A DNA stretch of 59,624 bases, from contig BAHP02000005.1 of assembly GCA_000508865.1 (NCBI GenBank), forward strand, positions 1-59,624, given 5' to 3'. The notes under the pieces are model-generated. The model made no database searches and was not told the DNA's origin. It saw only the letters and a list, made by a program, of their open reading frames with translations. The DNA comes from Clostridiales bacterium VE202-01 (GTDB lineage Bacteria > Bacillota_I > Bacilli_A > Erysipelotrichales > Coprobacillaceae). Shown here piece by piece: positions 48,533 to 59,391 of this stretch. Positions within the stretch are counted from its first letter, which is position 1. Every line of letters starts with the position of its first letter. Made by a program: the position numbers and the translations under genes.

Positions 48533-50715
48533 CTATTTTTGAGTAACTACGTTATCTAAATTAACATCAAGATTTTTACTTTCTTTATATGGACGAACTA
48601 ATAAATAGATAAATCCAATCACTACTACAATTGCAATAATCGTTGCGATCGTAAATGATCCTGTAATGATCGTATTACCGATCTGATATACAGAAAATGC
48701 TACTAAGTAAGCAAATACAGTTTGATAAACAATTGCAAAAGCAGTCCATTTACCATTGTTCATTTCTCTTTTTATTGCTCCGATAGCGGCAAAACATGGA
48801 GCACAAAGTAAATTGAAAATCAAGAATGAAAATGCTGCAATTTGAGTATAACTTGAAGCTAATGTACCCCAAATCTCGGCACCATCTTCGGCAACTTCAG
48901 CAAATCCATAAAGAATACCAAATGTACCAACAACATTTTCTTTAGCTACTAATCCTGTAATTGCAGCAACTGCAGCCTTCCAATCACCCCAACCAAGTGG
49001 TGTAAAGATCCAAGCAATTAAATTACCAATAGAAGCTAAAATACTATGATCTAATTGAGTATCTTCAAGCATTGTGAACTGACCATCGACAAATCCAAAA
49101 TAAGAAGTAAACCAAACTAAAATAGTAGATAATAAGATAATTGTACCAGCTTTTTTAATAAATGACCATCCTCTTTCCCACATACTTCTTAAAACATTTA
49201 AAAGAGTAGGCATATGATAAGCAGGTAACTCCATTACGAATGGTGCTGGATCTCCAGCAAAACGTTTTGTTTTCTTTAAAATAATACCAGAAGTAATGAT
49301 TGCGGCAATACCAATAAAATATGCTGCAGGGGCAACCCAAGAAGCACCATTAAATAACGCTCCAGCAATCAATGCAATAATTGGTAACTTAGCACCACAA
49401 GGAATAAATGTAGTAGTCATGATCGTCATTTTACGATCACGATCGTTTTCAATCGTTCTTGAAGCCATTACCCCAGGAACTCCACAACCAGTACCAATTA
49501 ACATCGGAATAAATGATTTACCTGATAAACCGAATTTTCTAAAAATACGGTCCATGATAAAGGCAACACGTGCCATATAACCACATGATTCAAGAATCGC
49601 TAAAAAGAAGAATAATACCAGCATTTGAGGTACAAATCCTAATACGGCACCAACTCCGGCTACAATACCATCTAAGATCAAACCATTAAGCCAAGCAGCA
49701 GTTCCTAACGATTCTAATAATCCTTCAATCAAACTTGGAATTGATGGAATAGCTAAACCAAATAAACTCCATCCATCTCCAAACACACCATCATTAGCCC
49801 AATCAGTAGCCCATGTACCAACAGTGCTGACAGAAACATAATAAACTATATACATAATTACCGCAAAAATCGGTAAAGCTAACCAGCGGTTAGTAACAAT
49901 TCTATCGATTTTATCAGAAATCGATAATTCTTCATTATTTCCTTTTTTATAACAATCATTAATTATTGAAGTAATGAACTGATATCTTTCATTAGTAATA
50001 ATACTTTCAGCATCATCATCAAATTCTTTTTCAGTTTTAACGATAGTTGCCTCAACATTAGGAACTGTGCTCATTAAACCTGTAATTTTATCATCACGTT
50101 CGAATAATTTAATAGCATAAAAACGTTTTTGTTCTTCAGGAATATCTCCTGGAAGCATCATCGCAATATTATCTAATTCCTTTTCAACTGCTTTATCAAA
50201 TTTATGAACTGGCATATTAATATTTTTTGAACGTGCTAATTTTACTGCCTGATCAGCTGCTTCTTTGATTCCTGTTCCTTTTAAAGCTGAAATCTCAACT
50301 ACTTGACAGCCTAATTCATTAGATAACTTTCTAATATTGATCTTATCACCTTTTTTATTAACAAGATCCATCATATTAATTGCCATCAAAACCGGAATTC
50401 CTAATTCATGATTTGTGTTGTTAAATAAAGATTTCTTTCTAAGTTAGTACCATCTACGATATTAATAATTGCATCTGGACGCTCTTGAATTAAATAATTA
50501 CGAGCTACAACTTCTTCTAATGTATAAGGTGATAAAGAATAAATTCCTGGCAAGTCCATTAATTTAACATCTTTATTTCCTTTTAATTTCCCCTCTTTTT
50601 TCTCTACCGTTACTCCTGGCCAGTTTCCCACAAACTGATTAGAACCAGTTAAGGCATTAAATAGTGTTGTCTTTCCACTATTCGGATTACCTGCTAACGC
50701 AATTGTAATTGACAT
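48533..50715 (-). CDS. feoB: Ferrous iron transporter FeoB; one frameshift
   Basis: Frames 50715-50401 and ~50412-48533 join into about 727 residues. N-terminal G domain: [25 protein letters not shown], and (across the break) [20 protein letters not shown]. FeoB permease domain with Gate motifs [10 protein letters not shown] and [12 protein letters not shown], about ten helices. The break is in AAATCATG near 50409-50412; one extra base restores the conserved NKxD-type region. It transports Fe(II) using GTP. Operon: feoA-like x2, feoB, Cys-rich protein. Confidence 0.9.
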
Positions 50716-50727
50716 TTTTTCACCCTC

Positions 50728-50949
50728 CTATAAGACTTCAATCATGGCAGCATCTGCTTTACGTAAAGATAATTCATAACCTCTTACCTTTACTTCAATT
50801 GGATCACCTAATGGCGCAACTTTGCGCACAAATACTTCTGTACCTTTAGTGATTCCCATATCCATGATTCTTCTTTTGACAGCACCATCACCATGTAGTT
50901 TTACTACTTTAGTACTTGTACCGCATTTTACATCTCTTAGTGTCTTCAC
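50728..50949 (-). CDS. feoA: FeoA-domain protein
   Basis: The protein has 73 residues: SH3-like FeoA fold (GTSTKVVKLHGDGAVKRRIMDMGI ... VFVRKVAPLGDPIEVKV ... LSLRKADAAMIEV, in parts). It is 12 bp upstream of feoB and downstream of a second FeoA gene. FeoA proteins interact with FeoB to support Fe(II) uptake. Ribosome site GGGGGAT. Confidence 0.88.
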   Translation of the reverse strand: MKTLRDVKCGTSTKVVKLHGDGAVKRRIMDMGITKGTEVFVRKVAPLGDPIEVKVRGYELSLRKADAAMIEVL

Positions 50950-50962
50950 CGATTAATCCCCC

Positions 50963-51175
50963 TTAAATCATAATCTTATTAGCCATTTCCTGACTAATCG
51001 CAACTCTTGATTCTTTAATTTTAGTAATTAAATTTCCTTGATTCTTACTTACAACAGTGACAGTGGTGCCCACTGTAAAACCAAGTGATTCTAAAAATAA
51101 CTTTACTTCTTGTTTTCCACCAACTTTTTTGATAGTTTGTGCTTCACCAATATTTGCCATAGTTAAAGGCATCAT
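50963..51175 (-). CDS. feoA: FeoA-domain protein (first of two)
   Basis: The protein has about 70 residues from ATG 51175 (GAGGAAG five bases upstream). FeoA fold: QTIKKVGGKQEVKLFLESLGF, VGTTVTVVSKNQGNLITKIK, ISQEMANKIMI. It is the first gene of the feo operon, 13 bp before the second feoA. Tandem feoA genes are common in Clostridia-like genomes. Confidence 0.87.
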   Translation of the reverse strand: MMPLTMANIGEAQTIKKVGGKQEVKLFLESLGFTVGTTVTVVSKNQGNLITKIKESRVAISQEMANKIMI

Positions 51176-51195
51176 CACCACTTCCTCACTTTTCT

Positions 51196-51247
51196 GTTAG
51201 TTATATCTAACTATGTTTATGTTATACCCCGCTAACTAAAATGTCAA
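51196..51247 (-). promoter_or_regulatory. feo promoter with possible DtxR/IdeR-type operator
   Basis: On the minus strand TTGACA (51242-51247), 17 bp, TAACAT (51219-51224); an alternative -10 is TATAAC. Downstream GTTAG-N6-CTAAC (51196-51211) is a perfect interrupted palindrome of the type bound by DtxR-family metal regulators; a further GCTAACTAA lies over the promoter. Regulator identity is inferred. Confidence 0.55.
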
Positions 51248-51307
51248 TACTATCACATAAAAAAGTTAGAATATTTTAACTCAAAATTTAAAATAGTTTA
51301 TAAAAAA

Positions 51308-51331
51308 CCAGAGCATTTATTAATGCTCTGG
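51308..51331 (-). terminator. Terminator of the FtsX/LolD-type ABC operon
   Basis: CCAGAGCATT (51308-51317) pairs with AATGCTCTGG (51322-51331); TTTTTTATAAAC follows on the minus strand. Confidence 0.88.
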
Positions 51332-51344
51332 AATTGATAAAACT

Positions 51345-52016
51345 TTATATTTCAACGATTTGACCATCATTGATTTTCAACTGTACATCACACTTTTTAG
51401 CTAATGAAGGTGAATGAGTAACAATAATAACACATTTATTATTGTTATGTGCCAATTCAATAAACGCTTTTAAAATCTCTCGAGAATTTTTTTCATCAAG
51501 ATTACCAGTTGGTTCATCAGCTAAAATCAAATCAACATCTTTAGCTATTGCACGAGCAATCGCAACTCTTTGCTGCTGTCCTCCAGATAATTTTCTAATA
51601 TCACGAAGGCATTGTTCTTTAGATAATCCTAAATCATTTAAAATTTTTAAACAATATTCTTTTTTGTTAGGAATCTTTACCCCAGCAATTTCAATAGCAT
51701 TGACAACATTTTCATAAGCATTCATATAATGAATCAAATTATATGATTGAAAAACGATTGAAATATTGTTACGACGATATTTATTAAGACCTATTTTTGC
51801 AGTGTCTGTCCCTTTGAAAAAGACCTTGCCGCTTTTGGGTTTATCTAAACCGCCAGCTAAAATAATCGTTGTCGTTTTTCCACTACCACTAGCTCCTACG
51901 ATTGCATATATTTTCCCTTTTTGAAAACTATAATTTGCTTTATCTAAAATCGTTACATTACTAGAACCATCCAAATAATGGTATGAAACATCTTCAAATT
52001 CTAATATTGTTTCCAT
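51345..52016 (-). CDS. ABC transporter ATP-binding protein (LolD/MacB type)
   Basis: The protein has 223 residues, with Walker [10 protein letters not shown], signature [15 protein letters not shown], Walker [16 protein letters not shown] and H-loop IVTHSPSLA. The ADEPTGNLD form is typical of the MacB/LolD branch that partners with FtsX-like permeases. It starts 1-2 bases after the permease stop. Such pairs extrude peptides, lipids or antibiotics. Confidence 0.9.
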   Translation of the reverse strand: METILEFEDVSYHYLDGSSNVTILDKANYSFQKGKIYAIVGASGSGKTTTIILAGGLDKPKSGKVFFKGTDTAKIGLNKYRRNNISIVFQSYNLIHYMNAYENVVNAIEIAGVKIPNKKEYCLKILNDLGLSKEQCLRDIRKLSGGQQQRVAIARAIAKDVDLILADEPTGNLDEKNSREILKAFIELAHNNNKCVIIVTHSPSLAKKCDVQLKINDGQIVEI

Positions 52017-52017
52017 A

Positions 52018-53486
52018 TTACCCCTCCTTTTTCACTAGAATTTCTCTAGGTGATAGTCTAAGTATATAAGCTGATGGAATCACGATTGAAACTAAGCAAA
52101 TAGCAGCAGTAATACCTGCTAATTTAGCTGCTGTCGGCACGGTTAAAGAAACATCTAATTCTGTATTCTCCGGCCCGCTAAAAGCATCATTAAACATTCT
52201 TCTTCCAAACTTTGAAACTTCTGCTCCTTGATCCAAATTACTATCTGCTGTTTCTTGATCAACTGCAGGTATTTCCATTTGAACATGATTATCGTTAGTT
52301 CCTGCTTCAAGCATATTCCCAACAAGATTAGAAACCATTTTCCCTGTTCCTAAAGAAATTACAAATGCAACTGCTGCTACTAGAAGCATTTCCAATAATT
52401 GTTGTAAAATTATTTTGATTTTACTTTGTCCAAGAGACAAGAAAACTCCAATTTCATAATATCGATTTCTAATAGTTAAAATTAAGATCAAACATAATAT
52501 TGCGCTTCCAGCCCCAATAACAACGATTAAAAATATTGTTGCAAATGATTGAGTATTTTCTAAACTGTTTATATTTTGCTGATACAAGCGATCATTTGCA
52601 TCTAACTATAAGTTTCAAAATCAATATCACTTTTTTCTTTAGCTAATTCTTGAAAAGCTTCCAAATTTTCTGGATCGTCTAAATAATAAACTGCTGATGT
52701 TAGATCAGAATCACTTCCCAAAAAAAGTTGACCAATTGATAAATCTGTATAAATTGTATTAAAAGGATTACTTTGACCAGGTCCTCCTATTTGTTGTGAA
52801 TCGTTCACTTCATAAATTCCGACAATCGTTAAGTCATGACTAATCGTTTCATCATTAACTGTAGCTGTTAGTGTTATTGTATCACCTACATCTAAGTCAT
52901 TATCACTTGCTAAAGTCGTTTCAATAACACAATTATTAGTTCCAGCATCATTTGCTGATAATAATCTCCCCTCGATTAAAGTACTTTTCTCTTCGCTAAA
53001 AGTATCTATATATTCCATTGTTGTATTAGCGCTGATTGAAAACTCACCCTGATTACTATCAAATCCTCCTTGAAAGTTATCAGGTTTTTGCTTATTACCT
53101 TGCATACCACCTTCACTTTGATTTTCTTCATCTGCAGTAAGTTCAACTGGATCAATAGTGTCACTATCAGCTGAAGTTGAAATGTTGTAATTGTAACTCT
53201 TCACATATTGTAGATTTTTTAATTGATCAGCCATTGCAATTGTAACGCTTGCCCTAACTTCATCTACAGCCTGCCCCTTTTCTCTTTGATTCATCATGTT
53301 TTTCATATTCGTTGTCAAAGTAACATCACTACCAAGTGTTGAACGAATTTGATCCATTGATTTTTTTGATGCACTTTGTATTGATAATCCAGCAATTATT
53401 AAATTTGCAATCACGATCATAATTACAAATAATAAAATTGTTTTACCAATATTTTTTCTAATACTTAGAAATGCATTTTTTAACAT
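52018..53486 (-). CDS. FtsX-like ABC transporter permease (MacB-like); one frameshift
   Basis: Frames 53507-52602 and ~52608-52018 join into about 489 residues. N-terminal helix, then a large extracellular MacB periplasmic-like domain (TLVANNGE-type acidic, Asn-rich segments; LSANDAGTNNCVIETTLA), then three helices of the FtsX core. The break near 52605-52610 restores as FETYKLDANDRLYQQNINSL with one extra base. ATG 53486 (MLKNAFLSIRKN) is chosen because GGAGGTAGAGG precedes it; an in-frame upstream start at 53507 is less likely. Confidence 0.8.
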
Positions 53487-53633
53487 ACCTCTACCTCCTA
53501 GTATCAATATATCAAAACAAATATATTGGTAAAATCGTACAAATATGTGAAAAAAAGTAATCCTAAAGGTAATTTATCTTTATAGCTATCAAATGCCTTA
53601 TTTTTTATCGCTATATTTATTTTAAACAAAAAA

Positions 53634-53671
53634 GTCTTTAGAATCTTCATTTACATGAAAATTCCAAAGAC
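53634..53671 (-). terminator. Terminator downstream of the 37-aa ORF
   Basis: GTCTTTAGAATCTTCAT and its imperfect complement close a ~17-bp stem with a 4-nt loop; TTTTTTGTTT follows on the minus strand. Confidence 0.8.
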
Positions 53672-53678
53672 ATGTTAT

Positions 53679-53792
53679 TTATGCTTTTATTTTAGAATTT
53701 TTCTTATTTCCTGATACAACAATGTTATCATCACCTAATTGATCTTTTGCATTTTGATTATTAGATTGTTGCTCGTGTTTTGGTTTATTCAT
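53679..53792 (-). CDS. Small hydrophilic protein, unknown (37 aa)
   Basis: ATG 53792 is preceded by TTGAGGTGAA. It encodes 37 residues, rich in Asn, Gln and Lys (MNKPKHEQQSNNQNAKDQLG ... KNSKIKA), with no membrane helix or Cys. A clear terminator follows, which supports a real transcript. I recognise no family. It stands alone between pfkA and the ABC operon. Confidence 0.5.
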   Translation of the reverse strand: MNKPKHEQQSNNQNAKDQLGDDNIVVSGNKKNSKIKA

Positions 53793-53856
53793 AAATTCAC
53801 CTCAATAATAGTATCCCCAATTTATTTTAAAAAATTCAAAATTTTAAAAAAAATAA

Positions 53857-53876
53857 AGAGATGGTCACCCATCTCT
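53857..53876 (-). terminator. Terminator of pfkA
   Basis: AGAGATGG (53857-53864) pairs with CCATCTCT (53869-53876); TTTATTTTTTTT follows on the minus strand. Confidence 0.85.
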
Positions 53877-54990
53877 ATTCATCTCCAAAACAAATTCCAA
53901 TTGCTTTAGCCGCTTTTACTAATTCACCATTTGGATCAACGTGTTTTTGTCTACCAAATTTTGCATCTCCAATTACTTCTTCTAAAGAAGTATATGACAT
54001 ATTTTCACCTTTTAAAGTAACTACATTACCAAACTTACCTTCTTTGATAAGTTCTAATGCTTTGACTCCAAAACGAATTGATAAAATACGATCATATGAT
54101 TGAATATCTCCGCCACGAATAATATGTCCTGGATTTACAGAACGTACTTCATGATTTGGAATTGCCTTTTCCAAATCATCAGCAACTTTTGCGGCAATAC
54201 CACCTAAACGAATTGGATCTGGACTATCTTCAACAATTTTTCCAATTACTTTTGTACCATCAGCATATTTAGCACCTTCAGCAACAGCAATTACTGTATA
54301 TGGATATCCTTCTTCATCACGTTTAGCAACATGTTTTACAATATTATCAATTGTAAAAGGAATTTCTGGAATCAAAATACATGAAGCATTTCCGGCCATT
54401 CCTGAATATAAAGCGATCCATCCAGCATCACGACCCATTAACTCACAACAAATAACTCGATGATGAGATTTAGCTGTCGTATTTAAACGATCAATAAATT
54501 CTGTACCTACTGAAGAAGCACTAATAAATCCATATGTTAGATCTGTTGCTGGTAGATCATTATCCATTGTTTTAGGAATTCCAATTACATTAACACCTTT
54601 TCGTGAAAAATCACGGGCACTTGTCAATGTTCCATCACCACCTAAAACAACTAATACGTCAACACCAGCTTTTTTTAAATTTTCAACCCCAACATCTGAA
54701 ACGTCTTTTTTAACTTTTCCACCATTTCCATCATCAACAAGATAATCAAATAAATTATCTTTATTAGAACTAAATAAAATAGTTCCACCTTCTTTATAAA
54801 TATTTTCTACCTTGTCAACTGTCAATTCTATGTAATCATTGTTATATAAACCGCGGTATCCATAAACATAACCAATAACTTCATACCCGTATTCGTTAAT
54901 TGCAGCTTTTGTTACCGCTCTGATAACTGCATTCAAACCTGGACAGTCTCCACCACCAGATAATAATGCGATTCTTTTTACGTCTGCCAT
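53875..54990 (-). CDS. pfkA: 6-phosphofructokinase
   Basis: The protein has about 371 residues and phosphorylates fructose 6-phosphate in glycolysis. Motifs: LLSGGGDCPGLNAVIRA, VLGGDGTLTSA, GIPKTMDNDLPATDLTYGF, and ELMGRDAGWIA. The Gly in GGDGT points to ATP as phosphoryl donor (PPi enzymes have Asp there), while the Lys in PKTMDND is the residue found in PPi-type and some ATP-type long PFKs. So it belongs to the mixed G/K group, usually ATP-dependent. ATG 54990 is favoured, with GGAGG six bases upstream; 54996 is possible. Confidence 0.92.
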   Translation of the reverse strand: MADVKRIALLSGGGDCPGLNAVIRAVTKAAINEYGYEVIGYVYGYRGLYNNDYIELTVDKVENIYKEGGTILFSSNKDNLFDYLVDDGNGGKVKKDVSDVGVENLKKAGVDVLVVLGGDGTLTSARDFSRKGVNVIGIPKTMDNDLPATDLTYGFISASSVGTEFIDRLNTTAKSHHRVICCELMGRDAGWIALYSGMAGNASCILIPEIPFTIDNIVKHVAKRDEEGYPYTVIAVAEGAKYADGTKVIGKIVEDSPDPIRLGGIAAKVADDLEKAIPNHEVRSVNPGHIIRGGDIQSYDRILSIRFGVKALELIKEGKFGNVVTLKGENMSYTSLEEVIGDAKFGRQKHVDPNGELVKAAKAIGICFGDE

Positions 54991-55011
54991 AAACATCCCT
55001 CCATGTATTAT

Positions 55012-55059
55012 ATTATAATTTTTTTTTACTGAAACACAACAAAAATGTTACCGTTTCCA
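55012..55059 (-). promoter_or_regulatory. pfkA promoter with upstream cre site (CcpA)
   Basis: On the minus strand TTGTGT (55034-55039), 16 bp, TATAAT (55012-55017). Upstream TGGAAACGGTAACA (55046-55059) fits the cre consensus TGNAANCGNWNNCA at every defined position. A cre just upstream of the -35 is typical of CcpA activation. Confidence 0.7.
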
Positions 55060-55102
55060 TAAAATAATAACATTATTATTCATAATTGTATAGAATTTTA
55101 TT

Positions 55103-55664
55103 CTATAAAATTCTATTTTTTAAATAGCTTTCAATGATTTTAACCGGCAAACCAATGACAGTTTCAATATCTCCATCTATTTCAGTCACTAAACTTCTTC
55201 CAGTCCCTTGAATAGCATATGCTCCTGCTTTGCCCTGCCATTCGCTTGTATTTAAATAATCATTAATTTCCTGATCTGTTAAATCTTTAAAAGTCACTTT
55301 AGTACTATCATGATAAGTGTTAACTTTATTATTATCTATGATAGCAACCGCAGAATAAACGATTTGTGTCAGATTAGACAATTGTTTTAACATTTTAAAA
55401 GCTTCATCACGATCACGCGGCTTTCCTAACATCTTTTCTTTTAAACATACCATTGTATCAGCCCCAACAACTATATCATTGGGATATTTCAATGATATAG
55501 GTAAAGCTTTTTGATAGGCTAATTTCTCCAAACGTAAAGGAAGTGCTAGCTTTTCATCTAACACTTCATCTATTTCTACATAATCAATTATAAAATCAAT
55601 TTTATGTAATTCTAAAAGCTCTTTTCTTCTAGGTGAGCTACTAGCTAAAATAATTTTTTTTCAT
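55103..55664 (-). CDS. maf: Maf-family nucleotide pyrophosphatase; one frameshift at its start
   Basis: The start ATG at 55664 overlaps the pnp stop (TAATG). The A8 run after it (plus-strand T8 at 55654-55661) ends the frame early; with A7 the protein reads MKKIILASSSPRRKELLELH and runs in frame to 55103, about 186 residues. Motifs: SSSPRR, GADTMV, GKPRDRDEA, and WQGKAGAYAIQG. Maf proteins hydrolyse non-canonical nucleoside triphosphates (dTTP/UTP type). The indel is in a homopolymer, so is probably an assembly error. Confidence 0.85.
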
Positions 55665-57796
55665 TATTCTGCTTTACTTTCTTCTTTTTTTACAGGTTTA
55701 GGAAGCAAAGCTTTTCTAGAAACATTAACTTTTCCTTTTTCGTCAACCTTAGTAACTTTAACTTTAATAATATCTCCAAGCTTTACTACTTCACCCATTT
55801 TTTTAGTTCTTTCATAAGCATAATCAGAAATATGTAAGAATCCGTCTGTTCCATCAAATAAATTTACAAAAGCATAATTATCTTCAACTCTAACGATCTT
55901 ACCATCATATACTTCACCAACTTTAGCCTTTTTAACAATTTTTTCTATTAATGCTATCGCCTTATTGATCGCTTCTTGATCATAATGATAAATAATAACT
56001 GTTCCATCCTGCTCAATATCAATTTTAACACCATCAGACTGTTCAATAATTTCATTAATTGTTTTTCCACCCTGACCAATAACTGATTTAATTTGATCTG
56101 GTTCAATCTTCATCATCTGAACTTTTGGCGCATATGGTGATAACTGTGCTCTTGGCTCACTAATTGCTTCTAACATATTAGCCATAATCTGTTTTCGAGC
56201 TACTTTAGCTTGAGCCAAAGCCTCTTGTAAAATTTCTTTAGTAATTCCATCTATCTTAATATCCATTTGTAAAGCACATATTCCCTTTTCCGTTCCAGCA
56301 ACTTTAAAATCCATATCTCCTAAATGATCTTCCATCCCTTGGATATCTGTTAAAATTGTATAATCATCACCCTTTTTAACTAATCCCATGGCAACACCAG
56401 CAACTGGAGCCTTGATCGGTACTCCTGCTGCCATTAATGACATTGTCGAAGCACAGATAGATGCTTGAGACGATGAACCATTAGATTCTAATACTTCTGA
56501 AACAACTCTAATCGTATATGGGAAAGTATCTTCACCAGGAATAACCTGTGCCAAAGCTCTTTCACCAAGCGCTCCATGCCCTATTTCACGACGACCTGGC
56601 GCCCCCATTCTACCAACTTCACCAACTGAATATGGTGGAAAATTATAATGATGCATAAAACGTTTTTGATCTTCTAGTCCTAAACCATCAATTTTTTGAT
56701 GTTCACCGATTGCCCCCAAAGTTGTCACTGATAAAACCTGTGTTTCCCCACGTGTAAATAAAGCTGAACCATGAACTCTCGGTAATAAGTCGACTTGTGA
56801 ATCCAACGGTCTGATTTCATCAAGCTTACGTCCATCAGGTCTAATCTTTTCTTCAGTAATTAAACGACGAACCTCATCTTTTTCTAAATCATGTAAAATG
56901 ATTCCGACTTGTTTCATTACATTAGCTTTTATTTCTTCATTTTCATATTCTCTATTATCATATTCTTCAGTCACTTGAGCAACTAATTCATCAATTGCTC
57001 CATATCTTTCTAACTTCCCAGGAATCGAAACAGCAGCCACCATTTCTGCTTTTGCCCGATTTGAAATTTCTTCAACTAAATCAACATCTAATTCAAATAA
57101 AGGAATTTCTAATTTTTCTTTTCCACAAGCTTCCACGATTTTTTCCTGGAATGCAATCAATTCTTTAATTTTTTCATGACCAAATAACAAAGCCTCTAAC
57201 ATGACTTCTTCACTTACTTCTTTAGCATCTGCTTCAACCATATTAATGGCATCTTTAGTTCCTGCTACTTCTAAATTAATTAATGATCTTTCTAATTGTT
57301 CAGGCGTTCCGTTAACAATAAATTCACCATCAACCAAGCCAACATTGACCCCAGCAATCGGCCCATTAAAAGGAATATCAGAAACACATAAGGCCAATGA
57401 CGCTCCTAACATCGCAGCCATTTCTGGAGTTGCATCTTGATCGACTGATAAAACAGTATTAACACTTTGAACTTCATTTCTAAAACCATCCGCAAATAAC
57501 GGTCTAATTGGTCGGTCGATCATTCTTGCTGTCAATGTTCCATGCTCACTTGGGCGCCCTTCTCTTTTTAAAAATCCTCCTGGAATCTTTCCAACAGAAT
57601 ATAATTTCTCTTCATAAGTCACTGTTAGTGGAAAAAAGTCAACATCTTTTGGTTCTTTTCCGGCAACAACAGTAGATAAAATAACTGTATCATTATATCT
57701 TACTAATACAGATCCATTAGCTTGTTTAGCTAATTCTCCAATTTCCACACTTAGATTTTTACCATAAAAATCCATACTAAACACTTGTTTACTCAT
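55664..57796 (-). CDS. pnp: Polyribonucleotide nucleotidyltransferase (PNPase)
   Basis: The protein has 710 residues: two RNase PH domains with the catalytic region ([28 protein letters not shown]), a linker helical domain, a KH domain ([15 protein letters not shown], about 560) and an S1 domain ([20 protein letters not shown], about 625-695). It degrades mRNA 3'-5' and is part of the degradosome. It is full length and intact. Its stop overlaps the maf start, so the two are coupled. Confidence 0.95.
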   Translation of the reverse strand: MSKQVFSMDFYGKNLSVEIGELAKQANGSVLVRYNDTVILSTVVAGKEPKDVDFFPLTVTYEEKLYSVGKIPGGFLKREGRPSEHGTLTARMIDRPIRPLFADGFRNEVQSVNTVLSVDQDATPEMAAMLGASLALCVSDIPFNGPIAGVNVGLVDGEFIVNGTPEQLERSLINLEVAGTKDAINMVEADAKEVSEEVMLEALLFGHEKIKELIAFQEKIVEACGKEKLEIPLFELDVDLVEEISNRAKAEMVAAVSIPGKLERYGAIDELVAQVTEEYDNREYENEEIKANVMKQVGIILHDLEKDEVRRLITEEKIRPDGRKLDEIRPLDSQVDLLPRVHGSALFTRGETQVLSVTTLGAIGEHQKIDGLGLEDQKRFMHHYNFPPYSVGEVGRMGAPGRREIGHGALGERALAQVIPGEDTFPYTIRVVSEVLESNGSSSQASICASTMSLMAAGVPIKAPVAGVAMGLVKKGDDYTILTDIQGMEDHLGDMDFKVAGTEKGICALQMDIKIDGITKEILQEALAQAKVARKQIMANMLEAISEPRAQLSPYAPKVQMMKIEPDQIKSVIGQGGKTINEIIEQSDGVKIDIEQDGTVIIYHYDQEAINKAIALIEKIVKKAKVGEVYDGKIVRVEDNYAFVNLFDGTDGFLHISDYAYERTKKMGEVVKLGDIIKVKVTKVDEKGKVNVSRKALLPKPVKKEESKAE

Positions 57797-57919
57797 TCTT
57801 TCACCTCATCTATTATCTTAGCCATTATAACATATAAATTTCTATTTCAAAACAATTTATTACTTAACTACTGCAAAACCGTTTAAAAAAATGTTATAAT
57901 ACTAATCAGAGGTGATTTT

Positions 57920-59175
57920 ATGAATGAAAACGAATTAAAAAGCTTAGAGGTATACAATGCAAAATTTAAAGAAGATCCTACTTCTTTCAATGATTTCCAA
58001 GCTAACGACTACATCAAATTATTGAAAAAAAGCGACAACAACGAAGAAGCAATTGAAGTTGGAAAAACATTTTTGTCTTTGTGCCCAAACTTAAGAGGAT
58101 TTTTAAACCAGTATGGTTATGCTCTTTACAACAAATTCATCAACATTGATGATAACGAAATTAAAGAAAATGAAACACTTTTCTTTAGTGTCCTTGATGA
58201 TATCTTGGCTATCTGTAAACAAGAAAGATACTCACCAATGGAACCATCTGTAAATCGAGCAATTAAGTATTTGCAAAGAGAAAAACCAAAAGATTGTGAA
58301 AAATTAATTGAGATGCTTGATTTACTAGATCCAAATCTACTAGATGATAAACCATTTACTAATCTTGAAGGAAAAGAATTTGAATCTAAAAAAGAACGTT
58401 ACTATCGTTTAAAAGTAAAAGCTCTATACGAAGCTAAAAAATACAAAGAATGTGTAGAAACAGCAAACAATGCACTATCTTTACCTTTGAAATGGCATTT
58501 TAACACATTACAATGGATCAATTATCAAAGAGCTTGTTCATTAGTTGAATTAGAACAATATGAAGAAGCTAAGAAAATCTTTTTATCTCTACATAATCGT
58601 ATCCGTAATATTAACTTTTACGAGGTTTATATAAAACAAATGCTAACATCGGTAATATCAAAGAAGCTAACGCTTATTTATTATATGAATTCTTTGAAAA
58701 TGGCTATAGCATTGATCATTTAGGAATTTATCTAAGATTAAAAGAGGCAACAAAAAGAACTAACGATCCTGAATTAATCGAAATCGTTGATCTTTTTTTA
58801 ACAAAACTTTGTCAAGAAAACAACAAAGAATATACTCCAGAAAATGATCATGGCGATAAATACAAAGACCAAGATTCTAGTGAGCTTTACGACATTATGT
58901 ATGAAAAAATCATGAATAGTCTTGATAAATATGTTGAAAGAGTTGAAGGTACAGTAGTTCATTACAACAATCAAAAAGCATTAGGAACTATTTCAAAATA
59001 TGATGAAGATGGCATTTTCTTTAGACAAGCTGATTATGTTTATGATGAAGAAGTTCAACGTCGTGATAAAGTTGAATATACTCCAATTGAAACTTTTGAC
59101 AACAAAAAAGGTGTTGTTACCAGCAAAGCTATTTTAATCGTAACAACTGAAGAATATTTAGACTTTGGTTACTAA
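57920..59175 (+). CDS. TPR-like protein with a C-terminal cold-shock-like domain; one frameshift
   Basis: Frames 57920-58640 and ~58636-59175 join into about 418 residues. The break is in the A4 run at 58633-58636; one extra base gives YEVYIKTNANIGNIKEANAYLLY. Residues ~1-300 are helical with TPR-like pairs (EAIEVGKTFLSLCPNLRGFL; KYKECVETANNALSLP). The last ~75 residues (VEGTVVHYNNQKALGTISKY, then GIFFRQADY) resemble a cold-shock/OB fold with F-F. I know of no named family. Promoter -10 TATAAT and ribosome site AGAGGTGA are clear. Confidence 0.6.
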
Positions 59176-59185
59176 AAACAAAACT

Positions 59186-59217
59186 AACAGAAGAATTATC
59201 AATTTCTTCTGTTTTTT
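59186..59217 (+). terminator. Terminator of the TPR/cold-shock-like gene
   Basis: AACAGAAGAA (59186-59195) pairs with TTCTTCTGTT (59204-59213), followed by TTTT. Confidence 0.88.
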
Positions 59218-59391
59218 GTTTAATTTACTTATTTAAGCATATGTAGTAATTGTTTAATGATTGTCTGAAAAATATCTAAAAATAATTTACACATTTTTCT
59301 TGACAAAAGTATCTATATAAAAAAAAGAAATTTCTTATTCTATTAAAAATACCACAGTTTTCGAAATTTCCTTTTAATATTATAAATTTTC

